NCBI RefSeq assembly: GCF_010993775.1
Contig: NZ_WOTO01000064.1
Coordinates: forward strand, 1 to 52,509
Direction of reading: 5' to 3'
DNA from: Fodinicola feengrottensis
Lineage (GTDB): Bacteria; Actinomycetota; Actinomycetes; Mycobacteriales; HKI-0501
DNA length: 52,509 nt
Below the pieces are notes generated by a model that saw only the letters and a program-made list of their open reading frames with translations, searched no databases and was not told the DNA's origin. The number at the start of each line of letters is the position of its first letter. Within the stretch, counting starts at the first letter, position 1. Of the stretch, positions 38,534-47,522 are shown one piece after another. Made by a program: the position numbers and the translations under genes.

Positions 38534-39684
38534 CTACCAGCGAACGGGAAGTGCCTCGAGCAGCCGGTCGCCGAACATGTTGGTACGCCATCGCAGGTCG
38601 CCGAGGTCGACCGCCAGCTGGAGTCCGGGCAGTCGCGTGGACAGCGCGGTGAAGGCGACCTGCAGCTGCATCCGGGCCAGCGCCGCGCCGAGGCAGTGGT
38701 GGATGCCGTGGCCGAAGGCGAGGTGCTGCCGGCCCGTACGGTCAAGGTCGAAGCTGCCCGGGTCGGCGAACTGGCCGGGGTCGTGGTTGGCGGCCTGCAG
38801 CGACGGCACGATCATGTCGCCGGCCTGAATGGCCGTACCGGCGATCTCCAGGTCGGCTGCCGCGTACCGGGGCAACTCGGCCGCGCCGGACTGGAAGCGC
38901 AGCACCTCCTCGACCGCCGCCGGCACCTTGTCCGGGTGATCGCGCAGCAGGGCCAGCCGGCCGTCCTCGATCAGCTTGATGGTGCCGATGGACAGCGCGT
39001 TGGCGGTGCCGAGGTAGCCGGCCAGCAGCAGGATCAGCCCCATCATCTCCAGCTCGTGCTGGCTGAGCCGCCCGGTGTCCTCGTCTCGAACCGCGATCAG
39101 GTCGCTGAGCACGTCCTCGGTAGGTGCCCTGCGCTTGCGATCGACCAGGTCGCTGAAGTAGCCCATCAGCTGCCCGTACACCTCGCCAGCGCCGGCCGCC
39201 TCGAAATCGGCGAGCGTGATGAGCTTGTCCGACCACGTCCGGAAGGTCGCCAGCTCGTCGTCCGGCACCCCGAGCAGGGCGCCGATCACGCTGCCGGGTA
39301 GCGGAAACGCGAACGATTCCCGGAGGTCGGTGGGGGAATCCATCTCGTCAAGGAGCTGGTGGGCCAGCCGTACGGTTCGCGGCCGTAGCTCCTCGACCCG
39401 GCGGACGGTGAAGGCCTTCGCGACCAGCCGGCGCAGTCGAGTGTGTGCGGGCGGGTCCTGGAACAGGGTGCCGTTCTCGGTGCCGGCCGGCGCGCCGGGG
39501 ATCCGACGCTCATCCGCGGGTCGGCGAGCACGGACCGTACGTCGTCATATCTCGTGACCAGCCAGGCCGGCGCTCCCTGGCTGGTGGTGACGCGGCTGAC
39601 CGGCGCCTGCTCGCGAAGTTTCGCGAACTCGGCTGGCGGCTCGACGGGGTTGGCGGTCGGGAACGGGTACGAAGGCGCGGACAC
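38534..39684 (-). CDS. Cytochrome P450 (one frameshift)
   Basis: A soluble bacterial P450 of about 382 residues. LLLAGYLGTANALSIGTI is the I-helix, here reading AGYLGT instead of the usual AGxET/D, EEVLRF the ExxR region, and AFGHGIHHCLGAALARMQ the heme loop with the axial Cys. The N-terminus SAPSYPFPTANPVEPPAEF starts at GTG 39684 after GGAGGAACC. An extra CG near 39493 breaks the frame; repaired it reads SPAPAGTENGTLFQDPPAHT followed by RLRRLVAKAFTVRRVEEL. Divergent from the MarR gene at 39749. No ferredoxin gene is adjacent. Substrate unknown. Confidence 0.92.
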
Positions 39685-39745
39685 GGTTCCTCCTGGGGCG
39701 GCTGTTGGGCGTACGCGTCGCTACGATGACTGCGGAGGCAGCAAC

Positions 39746-39766
39746 ATAGTGAATGATATACACAAT
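39746..39766. promoter_or_regulatory. Imperfect palindrome at the marR start
   Basis: ATAGTG and CACAAT flank an AT-rich centre containing GATATA. It overlaps the GTG at 39749 and lies between marR and the divergent P450. A plausible MarR operator, weakly supported. Confidence 0.35.
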
Positions 39767-40231
39767 GAAGAAGCATCCGAAGAGTCGGTCAGCCCGGAAG
39801 CGGCACTCGGCCGCGTCATGGAGCTGTCGTTCCTGATGGCGGCCGACATGGACGCGGGTCAGGCGAAGCTGGGGCTGACCCGGGCGAGGGCCACGATCAT
39901 GTGGCAGCTGCACCACAGCGGCCCGACCACACAGCGGGCGTTGAGTGACGCGTTGAAGGTGACCCCGCGCAACATCACCGGGCTGGTGGACGCTCTCGAG
40001 GGGGGCAACTTCGTCGTACGGACCCCACATCCGACCGACCGTCGCGCGATCCTGGTGAAGCTGACGGATCACGGCGCCCAAACCGCCGCCTCGATGGAAA
40101 CGGGCTGGCACGAGTTCGCCGGTCAGCTCTTCGGGCACCTGTCCGGTGCCGAGCTGGAGGCATTCCTCGGGACCCTCGACGGCGTGCTGGAGCGCCTGCG
40201 TACGGTCGTCGCCCGCTCTTTAGGGGCGTAG
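39749..40231 (+). CDS. MarR-family transcriptional regulator
   Basis: About 160 residues, intact. LGLTRARATIMWQLHHSGPT, TQRALSDALKVTPRNITGLV, DALEGGNFVVRTPHPTDRRA and ILVKLTDHGAQTAASM form the MarR winged helix; the ends are dimerisation helices. GTG 39749 is chosen for GGAGGC upstream and for the conserved length. Divergent from the P450 gene, its likely target. The 3' end overlaps the convergent aminotransferase gene by 12 bp. Confidence 0.9.
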   Translation: MNDIHNEEASEESVSPEAALGRVMELSFLMAADMDAGQAKLGLTRARATIMWQLHHSGPTTQRALSDALKVTPRNITGLVDALEGGNFVVRTPHPTDRRAILVKLTDHGAQTAASMETGWHEFAGQLFGHLSGAELEAFLGTLDGVLERLRTVVARSLGA

Positions 40232-41969
40232 GCAGCTGGCTGGTAGTTCGAACCAGCGCAGATGTTCGAAGTCCTCGGAGAGACTGCCGGTGGGGAGATC
40301 GCAGTCCGGCTCACCGGCCGCATCAAGGATGCTGCGGGCATCCTCGAGATAACCCCCGAGCGCTGACTCGGGCGCGCTGCGGCGCTGGGCTGGATACCGC
40401 AGCGCCCCTGACTCGTCGTAGTGCAGCATCGACAGCCGCAACGGCGGGTCGACCGGTCCGTTCCGGTGCCGCCAAAGGCCGGTCTCCGGATCGAAGAGGT
40501 AGTCCGGCAGCAGCAGCCGCCAACCGTCGCTCGCGACCAGGTGGACGGCCTGCACGATGTAGTCGAAGACGACGTCCGAGATGAAGTAGTTGAAGTTGAC
40601 CCGTACCCAACCGGGTTTGATGCCCTCGCAGCCAATGGTGATCTCCCGCTCGAACTCGTGAGATCGGGCCAGGTCGATGCCGAGCAGCCGGTGACCGTAC
40701 GGGCCGGCGCAGCAGAGCAGCCGCCGCGGGACTGGATGCCGAAAAGGTCGTTCAGCAGCGCGACCACGAAGTTGTGGTGGACGAACCGGCCGCTCGGGCG
40801 CTCCACGATGAACGAGACGATGGACAGCCGCTCCGCCTCGGTGTTGCCGAGGATCTCCAGGCTCGGGTTCTGCTGCCAGGACGCCACCGCGCGGCGCAGG
40901 AAGTCGTCCTCGTGGGCGCGGATGAGTTTGGTCCCGACCGCCTGTTTGAGGCCGAATACCAGGCCGGCCCTGATCGATTCGACGATCGCCGGTGTGCCGC
41001 CCTCCTCGCGCTGCACTGCACTGGGTCGTCGAGATAGCGGTGTTCCTGCGGGTTCACGTACGCCACCGTGCCGCCGCCAGGCACGTCCGGCACGCGGTTG
41101 CGCAGCAGTTCCTTGCGTACGACCAGAACTCCGGGAGTGCCCGGCCCGCCGATGAACTTGTGCGGCGAGATGAACACGGCGTCTTTGCGCGCGCGGCCGG
41201 GTGGGTGGGGCAGCACGGATACATCTCGATCTCGATGTAGGGCGCGGCGGCCGCGAAGTCCCAGAAGGACAGCGCGCCGTGCCGGTGCAGGATGTCGGCG
41301 ACCGCGCAGGTGTTCGACACGATGCCGGTGACGTTGCTGGCGGCCGAGAACGACCCGATCTTGAGCGGCCGCTCGGCATAGCGGGACAGCTCGGCGTCCA
41401 GGTGCTCGAGGTCGATGTGGCCGTCGCTGTCCTCACGGATCTGTACGACGTCCGCGATCGACTCCCGCCAGGGCAGCTCGTTGGAGTGGTGTTCGAACGG
41501 CCCGATGAACAACCGGCCGTTCCTGCGGCGGAATCTGGTCGATCAGGTGATAGCGGTCGTCCAGCTCGGCCGGGATCCGCAGCCCCAGCACGCCGATCAG
41601 CTTGTCGATCGCCGCCGTCGACCCGGAGCCGCAGAACATCACCACGGTCTCCCCGTCGCCGCCCACCGCGTCCGCGATGACCTGCCGGGCATCCTCGCGC
41701 AGTCGGGTGGTCTGCAACCCGGTGCCGGAGGACTCGGTGTGGGTGTTGGCGTACCGCGGCAACACTTCGTCGCGGATGAAGTCCTCGACGAAACCCAGTG
41801 CCCGCCCCGACGCGGTGTAGTCGGCGTACGTGACCCGGCGTGGCCCGTACGGGCCGTCCATGACCTCGTCGTCGCCGATCACCGCCGCCCGGATCCGCTC
41901 CAGGACAGCGGCCGGGTCCGGTGCGGTCGCGTTGCCGGTGTCCCCAGTGTCCCTGCCCCCAGTTCCCAT
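40220..41969 (-). CDS. Class V aminotransferase-fold PLP enzyme (four frameshifts)
   Basis: A cysteine-desulfurase/SelB-like fold-type I enzyme of about 580 residues, longer than SufS (about 410) by a C-terminal domain. YADYTASGRALGFVEDFI, ANTHTESSGTGLQTTRLRED, VMFCGSGSTAAIDKLIG, IGPFEHHSNELPWRESI, SFSAASNVTGIVSNT and FISPHKFIGGPGTPGVLV (PLP Lys) are clear. Breaks: near 41525, a GC pair near 41176 (repaired AARKDAVFISPHKF), TGCAC doubled at 41012-41021 (repaired LDDPVQREEGGTPAIVES) and near 40728 (repaired GGCSCAGPYGHRLLGI). ATG 41969. Substrate unknown. Confidence 0.87.
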
Positions 41970-42052
41970 GCCGACAGCATCGCACGTACGCCTGGCACCG
42001 CGGATCGGCTCGGGAATCCGGGTGCCTCAGGTCACCGCCTTCCCCGTACTTA

Positions 42053-42101
42053 CCGCATCGACGCGATGCGTGCGTTTGGCGCACGCATCGCGTCGATGCG
42101 G
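42053..42101. terminator. Perfect 22-bp inverted repeat after the ribosomal protection gene
   Basis: Arms 42053-42074 and 42080-42101 are exact reverse complements with the loop TTTGG. It starts 5 bp past the minus-strand stop at 42107, so it is well placed as its terminator. No T-run follows. It also separates this gene from the aminotransferase start at 41969. Confidence 0.8.
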
Positions 42102-42106
42102 TCTGG

Positions 42107-44095
42107 CTAGACCCGTCGTACGACATGCAGCAGATACTCCTTGCGGTTGAGTGGGTTGTGGTCCGAGCGGGACCGACGCGGGACCTGACCACTGACCGGC
42201 TGGTATCGCTCGAACGCGCTTTCCAGGACGCCCTCGCCGCGGGTCAGGGCGGGCAGTTGTTGCTGCAGCTCGTGCACCTGGGCAGCGGGGATCTCGCCCT
42301 CCAGTACGCCCGACTGGCCGACCGCCGCCGGCAGTCTCGGGACGCGCGCGGAGCCGGGCGAGAGCTGGCAGGATCGGTCCGACGGTGTCGGCCGGCAGCT
42401 CGAGCCGGAACGAGTGCATCGGCTCGTACACCGTGCTGCTGGCGTTTTCCAGCGCGGTCAGCAGAACCAACGGAGTCAGATTGCGGAAATCACCTGCGGT
42501 GCTGGACATGGACTTGTCGAAGGTGCCGTGCGAATGGCTTTGCCGTGCCAAATAGCCGGAGTGGGTCATGGTCACCATGCAGTCGGTGACCTGCCATCCG
42601 TACAGCCCCTGTAGCAGCGTTTTGTGCACGGTCTCCTCGACGGCCTTGAAAAACGAGTAGGGCATCGAGCCGAGCTCGACTCCCAGTCGAAAGCTCACAC
42701 CGCCGCCGATCGGGGCGGGGTCGACCCGGAGTCCGACGGTGGCCAGGAATGGATTGGCTTCCTTGTTGATAAACTCGACGGCTCCGCCACTGCCGGCGGG
42801 TCGCTCGATACAAATCGTGGTGGTTTCCTGGAAAGCCACCTCGATGCCGTAGTCGCTGGCCAGCGTCGCCTGAATGACCTCCTTCTCTGCACCTCGCCGT
42901 AGAGCGAGACGAAGATTTCCTGCCGGAGATCGTCCTGTCGCAGGTCGATCAGCGGATCCTGTTCGGCCAGCTGGGCGAGCGCAACATGTAGTGCGCCTTT
43001 CTTTCTGGGCCCGACGGCTGGGAACCACCACCGTTTCCAAGGTCGGCGGCGCGAAATAGTGCTCAGAGGTCGTACGCGTGTCCCCAACCGAATCCCCGAT
43101 CCGGATCTCCGTAGGGCCCCAGAGTTTGCCGATCTGCCCGGCCGCCACCCGGCCGGTGGGGATCAACGACCCGCCATCGAAAACGCTGACCGCGGTGACC
43201 TTTCCCGCTCGCTGAGGGCCAAATCGCATCTTGTCCCGGGTGCGTACCACCCCGGAGAACATCCGGACGTATGCGACCTTCTCGCCGGCGGTCCCGCGTT
43301 CGACCTTGAAAACCGTGCCGGACACCGGCCCGCAGGTGTTACTTTCGGCCGCTGGCAACAACTTCTTGATGCCTTCGGCGAGGTCAGTCACACCAGAACC
43401 GGTGATGGCGGAGCCGAAAAACACCGGATGCACCAGCGCCCGCTGGGTCTGTGCCGCCAGTGCGCGGTGCAGACTGTCGTACGACACCGCCTTTTCGTCG
43501 TTGATATAGGCAGCAAGAAGTCTTCGTCGTGGTCCGCGAGCACCTCGACCACCTGGGACCGAAAATCAGCGTCTTCGGCGGTGTACGGCTGGAAGTCGGC
43601 AGCCGCCGTACCGATGCACCGTACCGATCCCATCGGCACCACAGAAGGTGCCAGTTTCGTCGCGATGGCCAGCAAAGTGTCGTCGTACGCGGCACCTCGG
43701 CGGTCTACTTTGTTGACGAAGATGAGCGTCGGTATCCGCAGCCGCCGCAGCGTACGCATCAGCACCCGCGTCTGCGCCTGGACGCCCTCAACGGCCGAGA
43801 TCACCAGCACCGCGCCGTCGAGCACGCTCAAGACCCGCTCCACCTCGGCGATGAAATCCGGGTGCCCGGGAGTGTCGATCAGGTTAACCGTGACGTCGTC
43901 GATGGCGAAGGACACCACCGCCGACTTGATCGTGATCCCGCGCTGGCGTTCCAGCGCGAGCGAGTCGGTCTGGGTGTTGCCGTCGTCGACGCGGCCGATC
44001 TCGTCGATGACGCCGGCGGCATAGAGCAACCGCTCGGTCAGGCTGGTCTTACCAGCGTCAATGTGTGCCAGAATCCCCAAGTTCAGCGTGCTCAC
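42107..44095 (-). CDS. EF-G-like ribosomal protection protein (OtrA/TetM family; four frameshifts)
   Basis: A translational GTPase that can release tetracycline from ribosomes. LGILAHIDAGKTSLTERLLY (P-loop), LERQRGITIKSA (switch I), LIDTPGHPDF (G3) and FVNKVDRRGA (NKxD) are clear; EVAFQETTTICIERPAGSG and GWQVTDCMVTMTHSGY lie in the EF-G-like domains. About 650 residues. Breaks: near 43508; TTTC doubled at 42998-43005 (repaired QKGALHVALAQLAEQDP); CT doubled at 42885-42888 (repaired EVQKEVIQATLASDYG); near 42345. The repaired end is HNPLNRKEYLLHVVRRV. Start GTG 44095 lies inside a short leader ORF. Resistance is inferred from family only. Confidence 0.88.
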
Positions 44096-44159
44096 TACGC
44101 GTCATGTCCTCTAGATAGGTGTCAGTTCCTTTCTGGGTGGACACAACGGCAGGACGCAT
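44058..44159 (-). CDS. Short leader ORF before the ribosomal protection gene
   Basis: A 33-codon ORF begins at ATG 44159, 6 nt after AAGGAGAG, and ends at 44058, overlapping the start of the GTPase gene by 38 bp. It begins MRPAVVSTQKGTDTYLEDM. The main gene's own ribosome-binding site is weak (AGGA, 12 nt from GTG). The layout fits translational coupling or attenuation, as known for tet(M)-type leaders. Homologues not checked. Confidence 0.4.
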   Translation of the reverse strand: MRPAVVSTQKGTDTYLEDMTRSEHAELGDSGTH

Positions 44160-44188
44160 TCCGCTCTCCTTGGATAGATCAGCTGTTG

Positions 44189-44216
44189 CCGGGGAGTGAA
44201 CCAGAGCCCTCCCCGG
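44189..44216. terminator. Hairpin upstream of the leader ORF and downstream of SDR
   Basis: CCGGGGAG (44189-44196) and CTCCCCGG (44209-44216) are perfect arms, 13 bp past the minus-strand SDR stop at 44229. Likely SDR terminator; it also lies in the upstream region of the ribosomal protection gene. Confidence 0.6.
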
Positions 44217-44228
44217 ACCACAACCGAA

Positions 44229-45167
44229 TTAGGACTTGGCGGCCGCGCGGGTACGCCCGTTGCGGCTCGCCGCCGGGGTGGCGGGCTTGGGTTCGGCGCC
44301 GAGCCCGGCGCTGCTGCGACCGAACGAGCGGCCGAGCTTGGCCATCTCCCGCTCGATCTGCGGCACCAGCTTGCGGGCCTGCGCCATGATCGGCGCGGCG
44401 CCGATCGGGCCGAGGGTGATCGGCCTGAGCTTCTCGATCAAGCCGACCGCGCGCGGCACGTACACCCGGCGGCGGCGACGCTCGATGCCATCCACGATCG
44501 CCAGCGCGCATGCGTCGACCGAGGTGGTCACGTTCAACGGCCACGGCAGCTTCTTCAGTGTCTCGTTGAAAGTGGGGAAGTCCTCTTTTTGGTCGCGGAC
44601 CATGTCGGTGTCGATCCAGCTGGGGTGCACGGTGCCGACGCCAACGTGCCGATAGGCCAGTTCGAACCGCAGCGCGTTGCCGAACTGCTCGACGCCGGCC
44701 TTGGACGCGCAGTACGCGGCCATGCCCGGCATCACGGTGAAGGCGGCGGCCGACGAGATCAACGTGAAATAGCCGCGCCGGGCGGTCACCATCGGCAGGG
44801 TGGCCTTGACCGTACGGATCACGCCGATCAGGTTCACGTCGATGGTCCGTACGATCGCGTCCACCGGGTTCACCGCGACGGTGCCGTTGTTGGCGACACC
44901 CGCGTTCGCGACCACCACGTCGATGCCGCCGAAGTCGCGTACGACGTCGATGGCCATTTTCTCCATCTCCGCCTGGTTGGTCACGTCGGCGGCGTACCAG
45001 GCGTGCTCAGGGCCGAGTTCTTCGGCGAGCCGGGTGAGCAGGTCCGGCTCCAGGCCGACCAGCGCGACCCGGGCACCCCGCTCGGCGGCGAGTCGGGCGG
45101 TGGCCGCGCCGATGCCGCGGGCGGCGCCGGTGATCAAGACGGTCTTGCCGACCAAGGGACTGGTCAT
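44229..45167 (-). CDS. Short-chain dehydrogenase/reductase (SDR)
   Basis: 312 residues, intact. LVGKTVLITGAARGIGAATA is the TGxxxGxG cofactor motif, VVVANAGVANNG the NNAG-like motif, and SSAAAFTVMPGMAAYCASKA the catalytic Ser plus YxxxK. The extended C-terminus (IERRRRRVYVPRAVGLIEKL, PIMAQARKLVPQIEREMA) and basic tail are common in actinobacterial SDRs linked to lipid or steroid degradation. Starts 30 bp after the TetR stop, so tetR-SDR form an operon. Opposite the Baeyer-Villiger enzyme, which may act in the same pathway: SDR makes a ketone, BVMO oxidises it. Confidence 0.92.
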   Translation of the reverse strand: MTSPLVGKTVLITGAARGIGAATARLAAERGARVALVGLEPDLLTRLAEELGPEHAWYAADVTNQAEMEKMAIDVVRDFGGIDVVVANAGVANNGTVAVNPVDAIVRTIDVNLIGVIRTVKATLPMVTARRGYFTLISSAAAFTVMPGMAAYCASKAGVEQFGNALRFELAYRHVGVGTVHPSWIDTDMVRDQKEDFPTFNETLKKLPWPLNVTTSVDACALAIVDGIERRRRRVYVPRAVGLIEKLRPITLGPIGAAPIMAQARKLVPQIEREMAKLGRSFGRSSAGLGAEPKPATPAASRNGRTRAAAKS

Positions 45168-45197
45168 TGCGGGTCCTTCCGATGAGGTGAAGGGGTT

Positions 45198-45836
45198 CTA
45201 AGACGGCCAACGGGCGCCGTCGCGGATCCCGGAGATGCCGAACCAGACGAGTTCGGCCAGGGACCGGGCGACGGTCTCGGGGGACAGTTCGGGGTCGTGC
45301 CGACGGCGGACCGCGAGCCGCTCGCAGGCGCCGATGATGGCTTGTGCGTACGTGCCAATGACCTCCTCGGGTACGCCCGGCATGCCAGCGGCCAGCACAG
45401 CGGCGGTGTAGTCGGCTTGCTGTTGTCGTACGCGCTCGAGCTCCTCGGCGGCCGGGGCACTGGCCAGCGAGCCCTCGGCCACCAACATCGCCCAAGCGCG
45501 TTCGTGTGACTCGATGAAGTCGAAGAACACTCGGAAACCGGTGAGCAGGATGTCTTCTGGCGTACCAACCTGGGCCTGGGCCTGGACGGTCAGCCGGAGC
45601 AGCTCGGAGCGGGCCCGGGCGATGCAGGCGACCGCCAGCCCGTCTTTGGAGCCGAAGTGGTCGTAGAGCACCGGTTTGGTCACGCCAGCCTGCTCGGCGA
45701 TCTCCTCCATCGTCACCGCGACAAAGCCGCGCTCGCCAAAGATCTGCTCGGCCACGTCGAGAAGCTGCTGCTCGCGATCGGCGCGGCGCATCCGGCGGCG
45801 CGGGCTGGGGGCGGTGGTTCCCGGCTGTGCTGACAT
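45198..45836 (-). CDS. TetR-family transcriptional regulator
   Basis: 212 residues from ATG 45836, intact; an in-frame ATG at 45857 is possible. REQQLLDVAEQIFGERGFVA, VTMEEIAEQAGVTKPVLYDH and FGSKDGLAVACIARARSELL form the DNA-binding head; ESHERAWAMLVAEGSLAS is in the ligand domain. Divergent from the monooxygenase at 45914 and followed by the SDR gene. Likely controls both through the short palindrome at 45865. Confidence 0.93.
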   Translation of the reverse strand: MSAQPGTTAPSPRRRMRRADREQQLLDVAEQIFGERGFVAVTMEEIAEQAGVTKPVLYDHFGSKDGLAVACIARARSELLRLTVQAQAQVGTPEDILLTGFRVFFDFIESHERAWAMLVAEGSLASAPAAEELERVRQQQADYTAAVLAAGMPGVPEEVIGTYAQAIIGACERLAVRRRHDPELSPETVARSLAELVWFGISGIRDGARWPS

Positions 45837-45864
45837 CACGTTGCGTACTTTACACATAGTAGGT

Positions 45865-45875
45865 TACCGTCGGTA
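45865..45875. promoter_or_regulatory. Palindrome between tetR and the monooxygenase gene
   Basis: TACCG-T-CGGTA is a perfect palindrome in the 77-bp divergent gap, resembling TTACCG/CGGTAA half-sites of TetR operators in steroid and lipid clusters. Inferred binding site of the adjacent TetR. Confidence 0.5.
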
Positions 45876-45913
45876 GGAAGTAGCTGGCCCATCCTCTGAG
45901 AGGACACCTGACC

Positions 45914-47437
45914 GTGACTCAGACACAGCGCGAGACCAGCGCGGCGGCGACCGAGACAGGGCCGCGCCGGGTGCGGGTGGCGATCGTCGGCAGCGGCTTC
46001 TCCGGCATGGGCGTGGCGATCAAGCTGCGCGAGGCGGGCATCGACGACTTCGTCATCCTGGAGCGGGGTGCGGACTTCGGCGGCACCTGGCGGGACAACA
46101 CCTATCCGGGCGCGGCCTGCGATGTGCCGTCACTGCTCTATTCGTTCTCGTTCGCACCCAATCCGGACTGGAGCCACGCTTTCTCACCGCAGCCGGAGAT
46201 TTTCGCGTACCTGCGGCGATGCGGCCAGCGGTACGGGCTCTACCGATTCGCCCGGTTCGACCACGAGGTGCGTGGTGCGGCCTGGGACGAGACGAGCCGG
46301 CTCTGGCGGATCGACACCTCGCAGGGGCAGTACGAGGCGAGGGTGATGATCAGCGCGGTCGGCCCGCTGTCCGAGCCGTCCCTGCCGGACATCCCGGGAA
46401 TCGAGAGTTTCCAAGGAAAACTGTTCCACTCGGCGCGCTGGGACCATGAGCACGACCTGACCGGCGACCGGGTCGCGGTGATCGGGACCGGCGCGTCGTC
46501 CATCCAGTTCGTCCCGCAAATCGTCGACAAGGTGGGAAAACTGCACCTCTTCCAGCGCACCGCGCCGTGGATCATCGGGCGCTCCGAGCGCCGGCTCTCG
46601 GCGGTCGAACACAGGACGTACCAGACGTTTCCGCTGGCCCAGAAAGCGGTTCGAGCCGGCATTTACTGGAGCCGTGAGCTTTTCGTACTGGGGTTCGCGA
46701 AAAACCCGAAGCTGATGAAGGTCGCCGAGCGGCTGTCTCGCCGGCACCTGGTCAAGCAGGTGCCGGACCGGGCGCTGCGGAAGAAGCTGACCCCGTCGTA
46801 CACGATGGGCTGCAAGCGCATTTTGTTGTCGAACAACTACTACCCGGCGCTGAGCCGTCCGAACGTGGACGTGGTTACCGACCGGATCGTGGAAATCCGG
46901 CCGCATTCGGTGGTCACCGCGGATGGCACCGAACGGGAGATCGACACCCTCATCCTGGGCACCGGATTCCATGTCACCGACATGCCGATGGCGCAGTGGA
47001 TCACCGGCCGTGACGGTGTTCTGCTTGCGGACGCCTGGAAAGATGGCGTGCAGGCGTACAAAGGCACGTCCGTGAACGGTTTCCCGAACATGTTCATGAT
47101 GATCGGGCCGAACACCGGCCTCGGGCACAACTCGATGGTCTACATGATCGAGTCGCAGCTGAACTACGTCCTGGACGCGATCAAGTACGTCAGCCGGCCA
47201 GGAGTGTCCGATGTGGACGTGAATCCGGCCGCTGAGTCGCAGTTCAACGTGGACGTACAGAAAATGCTGGAGGGCACTGTCTGGACAACTGGCGGGTGCG
47301 TCAGTTGGTACCTGGACGACAACGGCAAGAACACCACGGTGTGGCCGACGTTCACCGCTGTTTTCCGGCAGCAGACGCGGCATTTCGATTCGCAGGCGTA
47401 CGAGGTGCGCTCGACGCCCGCGCTGGTGGACGCCTGA
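45914..47437 (+). CDS. Flavin-containing Baeyer-Villiger monooxygenase
   Basis: 507 residues, intact. RVAIVGSGFSGMGVAIKLRE is the first GxGxxG (FAD), FQGKLFHSARWDHE the BVMO fingerprint FxGxxxHxxxW, and VAVIGTGASSIQFVPQI the second nucleotide motif (NADPH). FGGTWRDNTYPGAACDVPSL and GFPNMFMMIGPNTGLGHNS are also characteristic. The enzyme inserts oxygen next to a ketone to give an ester or lactone. GTG 45914 starts VTQTQRETSAAATET. Opposite tetR-SDR; substrate not shown. Confidence 0.94.
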   Translation: MTQTQRETSAAATETGPRRVRVAIVGSGFSGMGVAIKLREAGIDDFVILERGADFGGTWRDNTYPGAACDVPSLLYSFSFAPNPDWSHAFSPQPEIFAYLRRCGQRYGLYRFARFDHEVRGAAWDETSRLWRIDTSQGQYEARVMISAVGPLSEPSLPDIPGIESFQGKLFHSARWDHEHDLTGDRVAVIGTGASSIQFVPQIVDKVGKLHLFQRTAPWIIGRSERRLSAVEHRTYQTFPLAQKAVRAGIYWSRELFVLGFAKNPKLMKVAERLSRRHLVKQVPDRALRKKLTPSYTMGCKRILLSNNYYPALSRPNVDVVTDRIVEIRPHSVVTADGTEREIDTLILGTGFHVTDMPMAQWITGRDGVLLADAWKDGVQAYKGTSVNGFPNMFMMIGPNTGLGHNSMVYMIESQLNYVLDAIKYVSRPGVSDVDVNPAAESQFNVDVQKMLEGTVWTTGGCVSWYLDDNGKNTTVWPTFTAVFRQQTRHFDSQAYEVRSTPALVDA

Positions 47438-47494
47438 CCGACCGGTTCCGGCCGCCGCGGGTGTGACAAACCTGCCCGGAACAGGACCTAAGAT

Positions 47495-47516
47495 CCCCTG
47501 ATCACCGGACCAGGGG
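47495..47516 (+). promoter_or_regulatory. Hairpin covering the ribosome-binding site of the permease gene
   Basis: CCCCTG (47495-47500) and CAGGGG (47511-47516) are perfect arms; the right arm holds most of the Shine-Dalgarno AGGGGAG before GTG 47523. The stem could hide the site and lower translation. Inference from sequence. Confidence 0.45.
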
Positions 47517-47522
47517 AGTGCT

